Origin: CAYMST01 sp964393115
Lineage (GTDB): Bacteria > Bacteroidota > Bacteroidia > Cytophagales > Cyclobacteriaceae
DNA: 19,737 nt
Direction: 5' to 3'
Assembly (NCBI GenBank): GCA_964393115.1
Contig: CAYMST010000065.1
Location: 1 to 19,737, forward strand
Under the pieces are notes generated by a model. It saw nothing but the letters and a program-made list of their open reading frames with translations, ran no database searches and was not told where the DNA came from. Shown piece by piece: positions 1-7,448 of the stretch (its first letter is position 1; every line of letters starts with the position of its first letter). The position numbers and the translations under genes are program-made.

Positions 1-992
1 GTGTGAAATAATGAGACTGTGTCTCATGCGATTGCATAGGTGTGCTCTATGCTACACGGGACGTGTCATTGATTATTCACCCAATTACTTTGTGTTTAAT
101 ATCGGGTTTAGAGGTTACATCCTTTTAGGGTGTTACTTCTTTCCAAAGTGCTTTTCGAGACTGTTTCTATTTTGAGTACCCGTCAGTTTTGAATTCTTAG
201 GCGTAATGTTCGTGTTTTAAGAAGGAAGCTAAATACATAGCCTCCTTTCAAACATATGCTTGGTAAAGGTGAAATGCCTATTGTTCATGTTTGCTTTTGC
301 AGGAGCTGTTCATAAAGAGTGACAAAATACGTGGGTCATCTTATATGTGTCACTACTGCAAGTCAATACAAAACTGTATTGTCAAAATGGTACTTCCAGA
401 GATCTTATAGAAATGGTCTTAAATGCTAATGTCCTGATGTTTCAGGATTTAGAGTGCTTTGATTTGTTAATCCCTCGATAGGTTTGGGCGCTATTTGAGT
501 AAGTTTTTTTCATCATTATGATTGGTTAGTGTTGTTCGATTTTAGTTTTCAGCATGAGGTGGTTGTGATCACAAATAATGCGTGATTTTATCACAAAAGA
601 GTTGTGAATTATTAACAAAATAATAACATTTCATGAAATGATAAATTAACAAGTAGGGACTTGAACTGTAGAGTCTTTTTTGACGGATTTCATTAGGCGC
701 AAGTGATGCTATGTCACCAAGGGAGTCTTAGTTTAGGATACTTTAGACCTGAAGGAACTGAGTGATGAAGTGTGGTGGTGTCTATTGCGGTTAAAAAAGT
801 AAACTTGTCATAATGCCAAAAAGATCTTTATAATGGACTTATTGTCGTATTGGGGTGATTCGACATCAGGAAATGTTTGGGTATCGAGAAAAAACTATGG
901 CGTATTAGTGATTTGACTTGCCTTGGGTCGTTATCAAAAATTATTTACCAATTGTTTGTCACACTCCAATTCGCGTCAGCGTCTAATATGAT
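1..992. other. AT-rich region without a recognisable gene
   Basis: I find no convincing coding sequence on either strand in this stretch of almost 1 kb; only peptides below about 30 codons occur. There is a small perfect hairpin at 11-27 (ATGAGAC, three-base loop, GTCTCAT). The last 150 bases or so presumably hold the promoter of the sigma factor gene that starts at 993, but I cannot point to a clear promoter motif. No tRNA or rRNA signature was seen. Confidence 0.5.
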
Positions 993-1802
993 ATGCATGT
1001 AGATTTAGAACAGTTAGTACATGAGGCTAATAAGGGAGATAAGTTAGCCTTGGAACACGTGTTGTTGGAAGTGAAAGATTTGGTTTATAATTTATCGTTG
1101 AAGATGCTTCTCTTCCCCGAAGATGCCGAGGATGCGAGTCAGGAAATTCTCATCCGTATTGTAACCAGACTAAGCACTTTTAAGGGGCAATGCCAATTTA
1201 AAACCTGGGTATATAAAGTTTCTACCAACTATTTGTTGACCACTCGGGGAAGGTTATCCAGAACATTTGCTATGAAATTTGAGGACTATGCTACTTTTAT
1301 TGACTCAGGACAGTCTAATGAGGTAAAGACATCGACTAATATGGGGGAACTGCGACTACTGGAGGAAGAGGTTAAAGTTAGTTGTACGCAAGGCCTTTTG
1401 CTTTGTCTGGATCCGCAACATCGAATGACTTATGTATTAGGAGAGATCCTCGAGTTTAATAGTCATGAAGCTGGTGCGATACTTGCTATAAATGCAGACA
1501 CCTTTCGGCAGCAGTTGTCGAGAGCCAGAAAAAAAATCCGGAATTTTCTTCGTTCAAAATGTGGGTTGGTAAATAAAGAGAACCCATGTAGATGCTCAAG
1601 GAAAATAGATTTTCTAACGAATCAGCAATTGATAGATCCGAATGCCCTTCGTTTTGCGCGGTTTCAAGAAAGAAGTCTCGACTTGATGAAGGGGATTAAC
1701 CTCCTAGAGGAAGAGGTGGCTGTTTACAGAAGCAACCCCAGTTTTGAGGCTCCTGAAGCACTTATGCATAAGATAAAAAAAACACTGGCCAATGTTGGAT
1801 AG
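993..1802 (+). CDS. ECF-type RNA polymerase sigma factor with cysteine-containing C-terminal tail
   Basis: This is a sigma-70 family protein of the extracytoplasmic-function group, which directs RNA polymerase to a specific promoter set. Region 2 lies at about residues 24-90, with the acidic core-binding stretch EDAEDASQEILIRI at 43-56 and the GQCQFKTWVYKVSTNY block at 65-80. Region 4 lies at about 130-188, with an HTH-like segment ending in RQQLSRARKKIRNFL. Unlike minimal ECF factors (about 180-200 residues) it continues for about 80 residues, starting with C190, C199 and C201 in a CGLV-x5-CRC pattern, which could bind a metal or sense redox state. No classical anti-sigma gene is adjacent; instead the next gene overlaps its end and encodes a four-helix membrane protein. 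Start is ATG. The family assignment is firm; target promoters are unknown. Confidence 0.9.
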   Translation: MHVDLEQLVHEANKGDKLALEHVLLEVKDLVYNLSLKMLLFPEDAEDASQEILIRIVTRLSTFKGQCQFKTWVYKVSTNYLLTTRGRLSRTFAMKFEDYATFIDSGQSNEVKTSTNMGELRLLEEEVKVSCTQGLLLCLDPQHRMTYVLGEILEFNSHEAGAILAINADTFRQQLSRARKKIRNFLRSKCGLVNKENPCRCSRKIDFLTNQQLIDPNALRFARFQERSLDLMKGINLLEEEVAVYRSNPSFEAPEALMHKIKKTLANVG

Positions 1803-2256
1803 TTCGTTTAGTACCCGTCAGTTTACAAAGGTGGTTCTTATCACAAGCATATGGATCAATGCCTCTGAAGTGTTTCGGTACTTTCTGCTGGTGATGCCTC
1901 GTGTAAAGGCATATTGGAATGATCTAGAGTCTGTCGCTCAAATGAATATGGGTATTTTCGCTATATGGGGAATATGGGATACTATCCTTACTGCTTTGAT
2001 CGTGTTTTCCTTTTGGTTGTTCTCACGAGTTTATGGGAATAACCTGCGGTCTGTATTTATATCCGGTATTTTATCTTGGGTGTTCTTTTTCGTTCTTTAC
2101 TGGGTGGGTGCTGCGAATATGGGGTACTCAGATTGGTCAATGCTAGGGATAACACTACCGCTGAGTTTATTCGAAGTTGTCGTGGCTAATGTTATCGCAT
2201 CGGTACTTTATAAGAAATATGACAGAACGGTTCCTCTAATGGAACGCTATGGTTAA
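1792..2256 (+). CDS. Four-helix membrane protein overlapping the ECF sigma gene
   Basis: A 154-residue integral membrane protein with hydrophobic segments at about residues 12-35, 52-78, 86-108 and 118-140 and a short basic cytoplasmic-type tail. I do not recognise a named family. Its ATG lies inside the last codons of the sigma factor gene (11-bp overlap), so the two are almost certainly co-transcribed and translationally coupled. That context suggests a role linked to the sigma factor, for example a membrane sensor or an unconventional anti-sigma partner, but no cytoplasmic anti-sigma domain is visible. It might equally be a target or an unrelated passenger. It is the last plus-strand gene before the minus-strand block. 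Confidence 0.75.
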   Translation: MLDSSFSTRQFTKVVLITSIWINASEVFRYFLLVMPRVKAYWNDLESVAQMNMGIFAIWGIWDTILTALIVFSFWLFSRVYGNNLRSVFISGILSWVFFFVLYWVGAANMGYSDWSMLGITLPLSLFEVVVANVIASVLYKKYDRTVPLMERYG

Positions 2257-2531
2257 ATCGTACGGCTTTCATTCTTCTTGTAAATGTGGTAAATATTCTA
2301 ATATTCCTTGATGTTCCTGGCAATGGAAGAAGTTTAAACTATTACCACACAGAGAACACAACTATCATCCATGGTATTGATTTTCATTTTTTAAGACGAA
2401 AATTAGTGACGTCTTCCGTGGCGTCTGGTGACTACATCGGACACGTTTTTGTACTGCGGGTGTTTATCCTATCCTTTCAAAGGATAACTTCAAATTTGTG
2501 CTGGCGTTTTTGACAGGCTTAACAAACATGT

Positions 2532-3002
2532 TTATCTCGACTTACTTTTACTATAAATTTCTTCAAACCAAGATCTGTCTTCTTCAGAATTAAAGGAGTC
2601 AAAAGGAAAGAAGAAGAATTGGTTTTTAGTGACGTATAAAACATAAGTGTTAAGAATTGTGTCAGACTTGATGAAGTTGGTTTGTTCGATAGTTGAGTAG
2701 TTATTGTCATCAGTATTACCAGTTACTTGGCCATCAGTGATTTCATAAGTACGTTCGGTCAGAAAAGCTTTGTTTTCTGCTAAGTTCACCCATTGCCAAT
2801 ACTGAATAACAATTAATATTGGATAGGAGAAGAATATTGCCGGAAAGACCTGATCCATTCGTAACAGTATTTCTCTAGAGGCTATTGAAACAATAGTTAT
2901 GAACAGAATTAAGAGTAACCACCACTTCTGTTTGGTATAACGGACAAGTAATAGTTTGAAGAAATATACTTTCGTAAGTACTACTGGTTTTGTTTGCATC
3001 AT
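2532..3002 (-). CDS. YcxB-like membrane protein
   Basis: A 156-residue protein with two membrane helices (about residues 26-44 and 54-70) followed by a cytoplasmic beta-rich domain at about 80-152. The tail pattern, ERTYEITDGQV followed later by YVLYVTKNQFFFFPFDSF and an acidic SEEDRSWFEE helix, is the pattern I associate with the YcxB-like C-terminal domain, a PH-like fold of unknown function. Length fits that family. The gene starts with two adjacent ATG codons. It is convergent with the membrane protein ending at 2256 and separated by 236 bp from the next minus-strand gene. Function is unknown. Confidence 0.7.
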   Translation of the reverse strand: MMQTKPVVLTKVYFFKLLLVRYTKQKWWLLLILFITIVSIASREILLRMDQVFPAIFFSYPILIVIQYWQWVNLAENKAFLTERTYEITDGQVTGNTDDNNYSTIEQTNFIKSDTILNTYVLYVTKNQFFFFPFDSFNSEEDRSWFEEIYSKSKSR

Positions 3003-3238
3003 TCGATGTGTTCATGTTAACGACAATGTGGATCCTATGCCCTCACGATACGGACGTCACTAAAGTATTTGGTGATCACAACTTTTCAGATACCGACAAC
3101 AGTACACCTATGTAAAGTTCCGTCAATCTAAAGTCTCTAAACGCACAAACTTTCCTCTGCGTAGACTCATGGTCAAGAACCGAAGCAGTCTGTAGAAAGC
3201 ACGTAAGCACATGACTTCATACATATATTGACATTTAT

Positions 3239-3742
3239 TTATATGAACCTTTCCCATAGAGGAAGTTCCCTATGTGTTGGTTTAAACAAGGTTATTTGCC
3301 GTTTATTGAGTTCGTGAGCTATGGATTCGGTTTGACTCTTTTTCCAGCTTGTCGTCCATTTCATTCCAATTATTTCAGTTACGTAAATTTTAACAGTTTG
3401 TCCTCTGGTTCCGATATAAGTTTTGTATAATGTAAGTTCATTGAAATTTCTATGTTCTGAATCAAAAGAAAACCCAAGTTCGTCAAATGGAATTTCCTCC
3501 GTTGCTTTTCTGTATTTAATTGTTTTACGGTCATCATTAACCAATACCTGTCGAACAAGTTTATTCGATAATAGCCTCATAAGAGTTATTGGAATAATGA
3601 ATATTCCTAGGATTATTCCTATCCTTAGGAAATAACTCATTAAGATTAACCCTCCATAGAATATCAGTAACCTTTCAAACCTTCCGCCAGAAGCTTTCCA
3701 TTGAATCTCTTTGGTCATGCAGTAAGGATGTCTACGTTTCAT
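3239..3742 (-). CDS. Small membrane protein with PH-like cytoplasmic domain, unknown function
   Basis: A 167-residue protein with a long hydrophobic hairpin at about residues 24-58, enough for two helices, followed by a strand-rich polar domain that ends in an amphipathic helix (KSQTESIAHELNKRQ) and a short basic tail. The plan of two helices plus a beta-rich tail resembles the YcxB-like neighbour at 2532-3002, so both may be bacterial PH-like membrane proteins, but I cannot assign a family. The ATG at 3742 follows AGGTGA very closely; a second in-frame ATG at 3718 (residue 9) is an alternative start. Long spacers on both sides argue for independent transcription. Confidence 0.65.
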   Translation of the reverse strand: MKRRHPYCMTKEIQWKASGGRFERLLIFYGGLILMSYFLRIGIILGIFIIPITLMRLLSNKLVRQVLVNDDRKTIKYRKATEEIPFDELGFSFDSEHRNFNELTLYKTYIGTRGQTVKIYVTEIIGMKWTTSWKKSQTESIAHELNKRQITLFKPTHRELPLWERFI

Positions 3743-3894
3743 TCACCTGTGATCATAAATATATGGTAAGCTTAGAAAAGATCATATACTTTATACTACC
3801 ATCACATTGGCCAGACTTAGAAGAAAGGGTGCAAAGTATGCTCGGCTTTTATTCAAAATCGAAACCTAGGATTCAATGAATCGCTGTATACAAC

Positions 3895-3985
3895 ATCGTA
3901 CCACGCAGGTCTTATATAAGATGGTGCTATCGGGCAGCCGATCCGGAGGCGTACTGGCAGACACCAGTCGGTCAGCTGTTTACTC
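3895..3985. repeat. Cluster of short inverted repeats in the spacer downstream of the cyclase gene
   Basis: Within a spacer of otherwise AT-rich DNA this patch is GC-richer and carries several inverted repeats in a row: the 12-bp palindrome TCTTATATAAGA (3910-3921), ATCGG-GCAG-CCGAT (3929-3942), and ACTGG-CAGACA-CCAGT (3953-3968). Together they could fold as a multi-hairpin 3' untranslated region of the cyclase transcript, whose stop codon is at 3999-4001, or mark a recombination or structured-RNA element. None is followed by a clear T-tract on the minus strand, so a simple intrinsic terminator is not obvious. Confidence 0.4.
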
Positions 3986-3998
3986 CATTAACAATTAT

Positions 3999-5096
3999 CT
4001 ACTTCTCTTCTAAAGTTACGCTAAACAGTTCCTCTTTCTTATTTCTTCCTTTTAGTTCTATTTCCCCTTTAGAGCTAAACTGATAGTTAGAATGGGGTAA
4101 TAATTCTTTGATTGCACCTGAGATTAGTAAGTCAGATTTTAATTCCTTGCAAAGACTTTGAATTCTAGCAGTTGTATTTAAGACATCCCCAGTAAATACG
4201 ATTTCCTTTTTTAGGGCTCCAATTTCTCCAATAGTTACTTCACCAAAATGAATTCCAGCTTTGAAACCAATTTCAAAGCCAAATTCATGAAATAAAGCTT
4301 CTCTCTGCTTATTCAGATGATAGCGTATATCAAAGAAGCATTTGATGCAGTTTGCTTGGCTAAGACCTTTGCTAGGCTTCCATGAAATCACTATTTCATC
4401 TCCTATGTATTGATATACTTCACCAAATGAATTGATGATGGGGTCTGACATAATATTGTAATAGGTATCCAGTAATTTGAAGTACTTTATATGGCCAATA
4501 GTTTCGGCTATTGTAGTTGAAGATTTCATGTCTAGGAACATGAAAATCCGCCTTTCAATTTTGGGCTGGTGGTATTTCCCGTAAATAAAATTTAAAAAAA
4601 TATGATGTCCTAAGTTCTCACTTATGGCTGAATATATCAAGCAAACCATAAATCTTACAGACAAGTGAAGTAGAGTAACAAGGAAAGAGATGCTTATTAG
4701 GAATCTACCTAATTTTTGCCAAGCATCTATTTCTAGTATACTTATGCCTGTTTCGAGTGTAGATGCCAAAGGGTAGAGGATGACGATAATGATGATAAAT
4801 AAGGCTAGGTAGATTAAAAATTTGTAAAAAAACTTGGCAATGAGTGTTCGGTTTGAGAATCTCTTTTCTAAATAAATCACTTCTAAAGCTCCTACAATAA
4901 GTCCAACTAAGACATTCGCGAGGCTAGCAAAAATCAGCACTGGGATGGTGAGGGAAATATCCGTATCTGGATTGAGGTTTTGGTTACGTGTTATACCGAT
5001 CTCTGTCATATCCGTTATCCACCCACTCACTAACCAAATAATAGCGAAAGGAGTAATCCTAGATATGTTTCTTTTCGCTTTTGGAGATATTTTCAC
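3999..5096 (-). CDS. Membrane-anchored class III nucleotidyl (adenylate/guanylate) cyclase
   Basis: A 365-residue protein with about four N-terminal membrane helices (residues 12-28, 50-72, 92-112, 130-157) and a class III cyclase homology domain at about 183-363. Seen in the catalytic domain: metal ligand candidates D189 (FMFLDMKSS) and D233 (YIGDE), the FKAGIHFGEVTIGEIG block at 278-293, and the transition-state residues N307 and R311 (GDVLNTTAR). The purine-selecting Lys and Asp/Thr of canonical cyclases align with Q229 and V300, so whether it makes cAMP or cGMP cannot be read from sequence. Active class III cyclases act as dimers. The only start in this frame downstream of an upstream stop is a GTG at 5096. 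No response regulator or effector gene adjoins it; an AraC regulator follows upstream. Confidence 0.85.
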   Translation of the reverse strand: MKISPKAKRNISRITPFAIIWLVSGWITDMTEIGITRNQNLNPDTDISLTIPVLIFASLANVLVGLIVGALEVIYLEKRFSNRTLIAKFFYKFLIYLALFIIIIVILYPLASTLETGISILEIDAWQKLGRFLISISFLVTLLHLSVRFMVCLIYSAISENLGHHIFLNFIYGKYHQPKIERRIFMFLDMKSSTTIAETIGHIKYFKLLDTYYNIMSDPIINSFGEVYQYIGDEIVISWKPSKGLSQANCIKCFFDIRYHLNKQREALFHEFGFEIGFKAGIHFGEVTIGEIGALKKEIVFTGDVLNTTARIQSLCKELKSDLLISGAIKELLPHSNYQFSSKGEIELKGRNKKEELFSVTLEEK

Positions 5097-5490
5097 GTTA
5101 AGTTGACAATGTTATGATGAATGTAAGAAATGGTTGTTTAATGATTACATAGCTAAAATCCTTAGGTATGCCGTGCGTTTGTTTCATTAAAAGTATTTGA
5201 TTCAAATGCCCTATGCAAGAAACACAGACTTTGGTTTTTTTTGGAGATTGTAGAACAGGATGGTAACACAATGAACATTGATATAAATCATTTTATCCTT
5301 AGTCGTCTGGATAATATTCGATATGATGTAGAGAGTTTATTATGTAGTTTGTTTCTGTCCGAATATAGCGATGCTTCAACAATCCAAAAGCTCAATTGCG
5401 CTTATTTGCTATTGACCAATTTAAAATTTTTCATGTGCTACTACAATTTTATCCTACAAAAGATAGCCATGTCTTTGCCCAGAAACTCTT
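5097..5490. other. Intergenic region upstream of the cyclase gene
   Basis: This 394-bp stretch separates the cyclase start from the 3' end of the AraC-type gene. It contains a 13-bp palindrome, ATTTGA-T-TCAAAT, at 5195-5207, about 105 bp upstream of the cyclase start, which could be an operator, and a weak plus-strand small ORF described separately. No clear promoter motif was identified. Confidence 0.4.
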
Positions 5491-5507
5491 TCATTTTTGC
5501 TTTCTAA
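5271..5507 (+). CDS. Possible small protein of 78 residues, doubtful
   Basis: An open frame that begins with ATG at 5271 (an upstream in-frame TTG at 5241 is possible), preceded by the weak purine stretch ACAGGATGG. The product would be leucine- and phenylalanine-rich with an amphipathic N-terminal half (MNIDINHFILSRLDNIRYD) and no family I recognise. It sits in the gap between two minus-strand genes and overlaps the 3' end of the AraC gene by 17 bp. It could be a chance frame; I list it because the region otherwise lacks a gene and the frame does not merely shadow another. Confidence 0.25.
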   Translation: MNIDINHFILSRLDNIRYDVESLLCSLFLSEYSDASTIQKLNCAYLLLTNLKFFMCYYNFILQKIAMSLPRNSFIFAF

Positions 5508-6480
5508 ACTCAATAGGGGAGAGTCCAGTCCACCTTTTAAAGGCACGGTTAAATGCGCTCTGTTCTGAAAAGCCTGTTTCGAAAGCAATCTCGGCAATAC
5601 TTCTAGAAACGTTTTTAAGCAATTGCTTCGCTAGGTCTTCTTGAGTTTTTTGGATTAGATTTCGATAAGAAACTCCAGCTGCTGACAGCCTCCTGGTCAA
5701 TGTTCGGTTGCTCATTCCTAAGTGATCGGCAATAAACTGAATGCTGGGAATTCCACTAGGGAGAGCATCCTTAATGAGCTTTTCAACGTCAAAAACCAAC
5801 TTACTTCCTGCGACTTGTAGACCATTGGTTTCTTCTTCCACTCGCTCTACCAAAAACCGGTTAATACTTAAATCTGCCTTTGCAGTTCTCGTCTTGAAGT
5901 CAGTAGTCTGATATGTTATCGAGTAGTGAGATTGATTGAATAGTATTGGGCATTGAAAAGCAGCCTCATAACTAGCGAGATCTTTAGGGGAGACGTGTTT
6001 GAAAGTTACCCGAACAGGTGAGATATCGGTATCGGTCATAGCCCTTAAAACAACCACCGTTGCCGACAGCGTAGCCTCATTCGATAGTTCTAAGCCTCTT
6101 CTGTGTGGTTCTCTATGCAAGTAGACATCTGAGAGGTCACCTCTTTGTTCCACTTTAAATACATAAGTGTTGGAGAGAAGCTTAAAGTACCGTTCACTTC
6201 GTTCAAATATTTCTCCGGCGAAGGAGCATGTTCGCCATGAAAGTCCTAGGACACCATAGTCTTCAATTTTCATCTCTTGACCCACGCGGATCGAAAAACC
6301 TGGACCTAGCTTTTCATCTAACAACTCGTGCAGCTCAAAAAAGTGATCTGCGGGTACCGCTTGAATATTGTCAATGCCATCAATGGGAGTTGAAAGATCT
6401 TGGAAATCATCTCTGTTCATCCCCTCGACCATGGCGTAATCAAGCATTTTACGATATAAGTGAATAGAGATGTATTTCAT
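5491..6480 (-). CDS. AraC-family transcriptional regulator (Arabinose_bd-like N-terminal domain)
   Basis: A 329-residue DNA-binding regulator. The N-terminal 200 residues or so follow the pattern of the Arabinose_bd-like (PF12625) domain of the OruR/ArgR-type AraC subgroup, with GLSWRTCSFAGEIFERSERYF at about 79-99 as its recognisable block. The C-terminal AraC/XylS domain has two HTH units: SIQFIADHLGMSNRTLTRRL at 246-265 and IAEIAFETGFSEQSAFNRAF at 295-314, then KRWTGLSPIEFRK, the standard family ending. Length is normal. It is transcribed alone, facing away from any obvious target operon, so its regulon and ligand cannot be inferred from neighbours. Confidence 0.9.
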   Translation of the reverse strand: MKYISIHLYRKMLDYAMVEGMNRDDFQDLSTPIDGIDNIQAVPADHFFELHELLDEKLGPGFSIRVGQEMKIEDYGVLGLSWRTCSFAGEIFERSERYFKLLSNTYVFKVEQRGDLSDVYLHREPHRRGLELSNEATLSATVVVLRAMTDTDISPVRVTFKHVSPKDLASYEAAFQCPILFNQSHYSITYQTTDFKTRTAKADLSINRFLVERVEEETNGLQVAGSKLVFDVEKLIKDALPSGIPSIQFIADHLGMSNRTLTRRLSAAGVSYRNLIQKTQEDLAKQLLKNVSRSIAEIAFETGFSEQSAFNRAFKRWTGLSPIEFRKQK

Positions 6481-6671
6481 TTGGAAAATGAAGTTATAGA
6501 ATTAACAAGGATACTTGAAATGGTAAATAGCGCTAAAATAACTTGTAATACCCAGACTTTTATTCGTACTCGATATAACTTGATTGCGTGATAAGCCTTT
6601 TTACTCGTCAGTATTATTAGACTTGATTTATGGCATCTAAGAATGTCCTATGTTCATTTTGTGAATTTTGT

Positions 6672-7217
6672 TCAAGGGTTATTCGATCTAATAGCTCCTA
6701 TTAATTCACTATAGTGACAAAAGGACTGTAACAAGTTGTCAGTGGGTTGCTTATCTAAAGATGTAATGAATACATATTCTTGCGTTTGCCAAAAAAGTAT
6801 TAGACAGTTAGAGTCAAATCCATCGTCACCACTAATTTTTACATTTATATACTTAAAGTTATTACCTTTTATTTTAAGAGTTCCCTTTGCTTTTACATCG
6901 AACCACCTTTTGTAAGCCGTTGTCTCATAGATATATAAAAGGCTATCGAAATGCTGATTAAGCTCTAAATGCTTTTTGATCCTAATAACGTGAATCGAGT
7001 TAGTGAAGTAATCACTTTCTTGCTGTTTAAAAGTTACACTTATAGTATCTTCAGACGTTAGTTTATTCGTGATTTCCCAACTTTCTGGATACATAGCAAC
7101 GAAACCAAGGTTCTCTTGATGAAATCTTTTAAGCTTAAAACCTTCACAAGGCTCTAATTCTTCAATGGGTTGTGAAATTGCTGAAATAGAACACCAGATA
7201 ACTACAAATAACCTCAT
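6672..7217 (-). CDS. Secreted protein of unknown function
   Basis: A 181-residue protein with a short signal-peptide-like N-terminus (MRLFVVIWCSISAIS, likely cleaved near residue 16). The mature part opens with a GFVAMYPESWEI block at about 38-49, the start pattern of PsbP/DUF1795-like folds, in which a strand pair around YPxxW precedes a mixed alpha/beta sheet; the later KGNNFKYINVKISG and YVFITSL strands fit such a fold. I would not name a family with confidence. It lies downstream of the FG-GAP gene on the same strand with a 231-bp gap containing a strong inverted repeat, so it is probably a separate transcript. Confidence 0.65.
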   Translation of the reverse strand: MRLFVVIWCSISAISQPIEELEPCEGFKLKRFHQENLGFVAMYPESWEITNKLTSEDTISVTFKQQESDYFTNSIHVIRIKKHLELNQHFDSLLYIYETTAYKRWFDVKAKGTLKIKGNNFKYINVKISGDDGFDSNCLILFWQTQEYVFITSLDKQPTDNLLQSFCHYSELIGAIRSNNP

Positions 7218-7365
7218 AAGGCGATTGCTGCTTTTTAAGAAAATGCATCGATTTCTTTCTTGAGTACTGAGCCCTTTTAATGGGTTGGCTTGCAGACGCT
7301 AACTCGGTCTTAGTGCCAATTAAAATTCAAGGTAACGAATTCTATAGAGAATTGATGGAGTTGTG

Positions 7366-7403
7366 ATGAAGTGCAACCATCTTGAGTAGTGGTTGCACTT
7401 CAT
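7366..7403. repeat. 14-bp perfect inverted repeat between two minus-strand genes
   Basis: ATGAAGTGCAACCA (7366-7379) and its exact reverse complement TGGTTGCACTTCAT (7390-7403) are separated by 10 bases. It lies 46 bp past the stop of the FG-GAP gene. As RNA it would be a stable hairpin. The T-rich run follows it on the plus strand, not on the minus strand where the gene is read, so it is an imperfect match to an intrinsic terminator; it may protect the 3' end of the transcript. A second smaller stem, TTTGAAAC-AGTTA-GTTTCAAA (7415-7435), lies between it and the gene. Confidence 0.55.
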
Positions 7404-7448
7404 TATTTTCTGTTTTTGAAACAGTTAGTTTCAAACGAAAGCTGGGTT

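Noticed and set aside
175..1824. The 15-mer AGTACCCGTCAGTTT occurs at 175-189 and again at 1810-1824 inside the start of the membrane protein gene.
   Set aside because: Flanking sequence does not align and the reading frame context differs, so a duplicated gene remnant is not supported; one 15-base coincidence in 20 kb of biased sequence is not surprising.
2286..2513. Plus-strand frame of 75 codons starting with GTG between convergent genes.
   Set aside because: No ribosome binding site, no recognisable domain, unusual composition; most likely chance.
2532..5096. The run of same-strand small genes with 240-255 bp spacers suggested an integron cassette array.
   Set aside because: I could not find repeated attC-like ends between the genes; only one spacer has notable inverted repeats, and no integrase gene is present.
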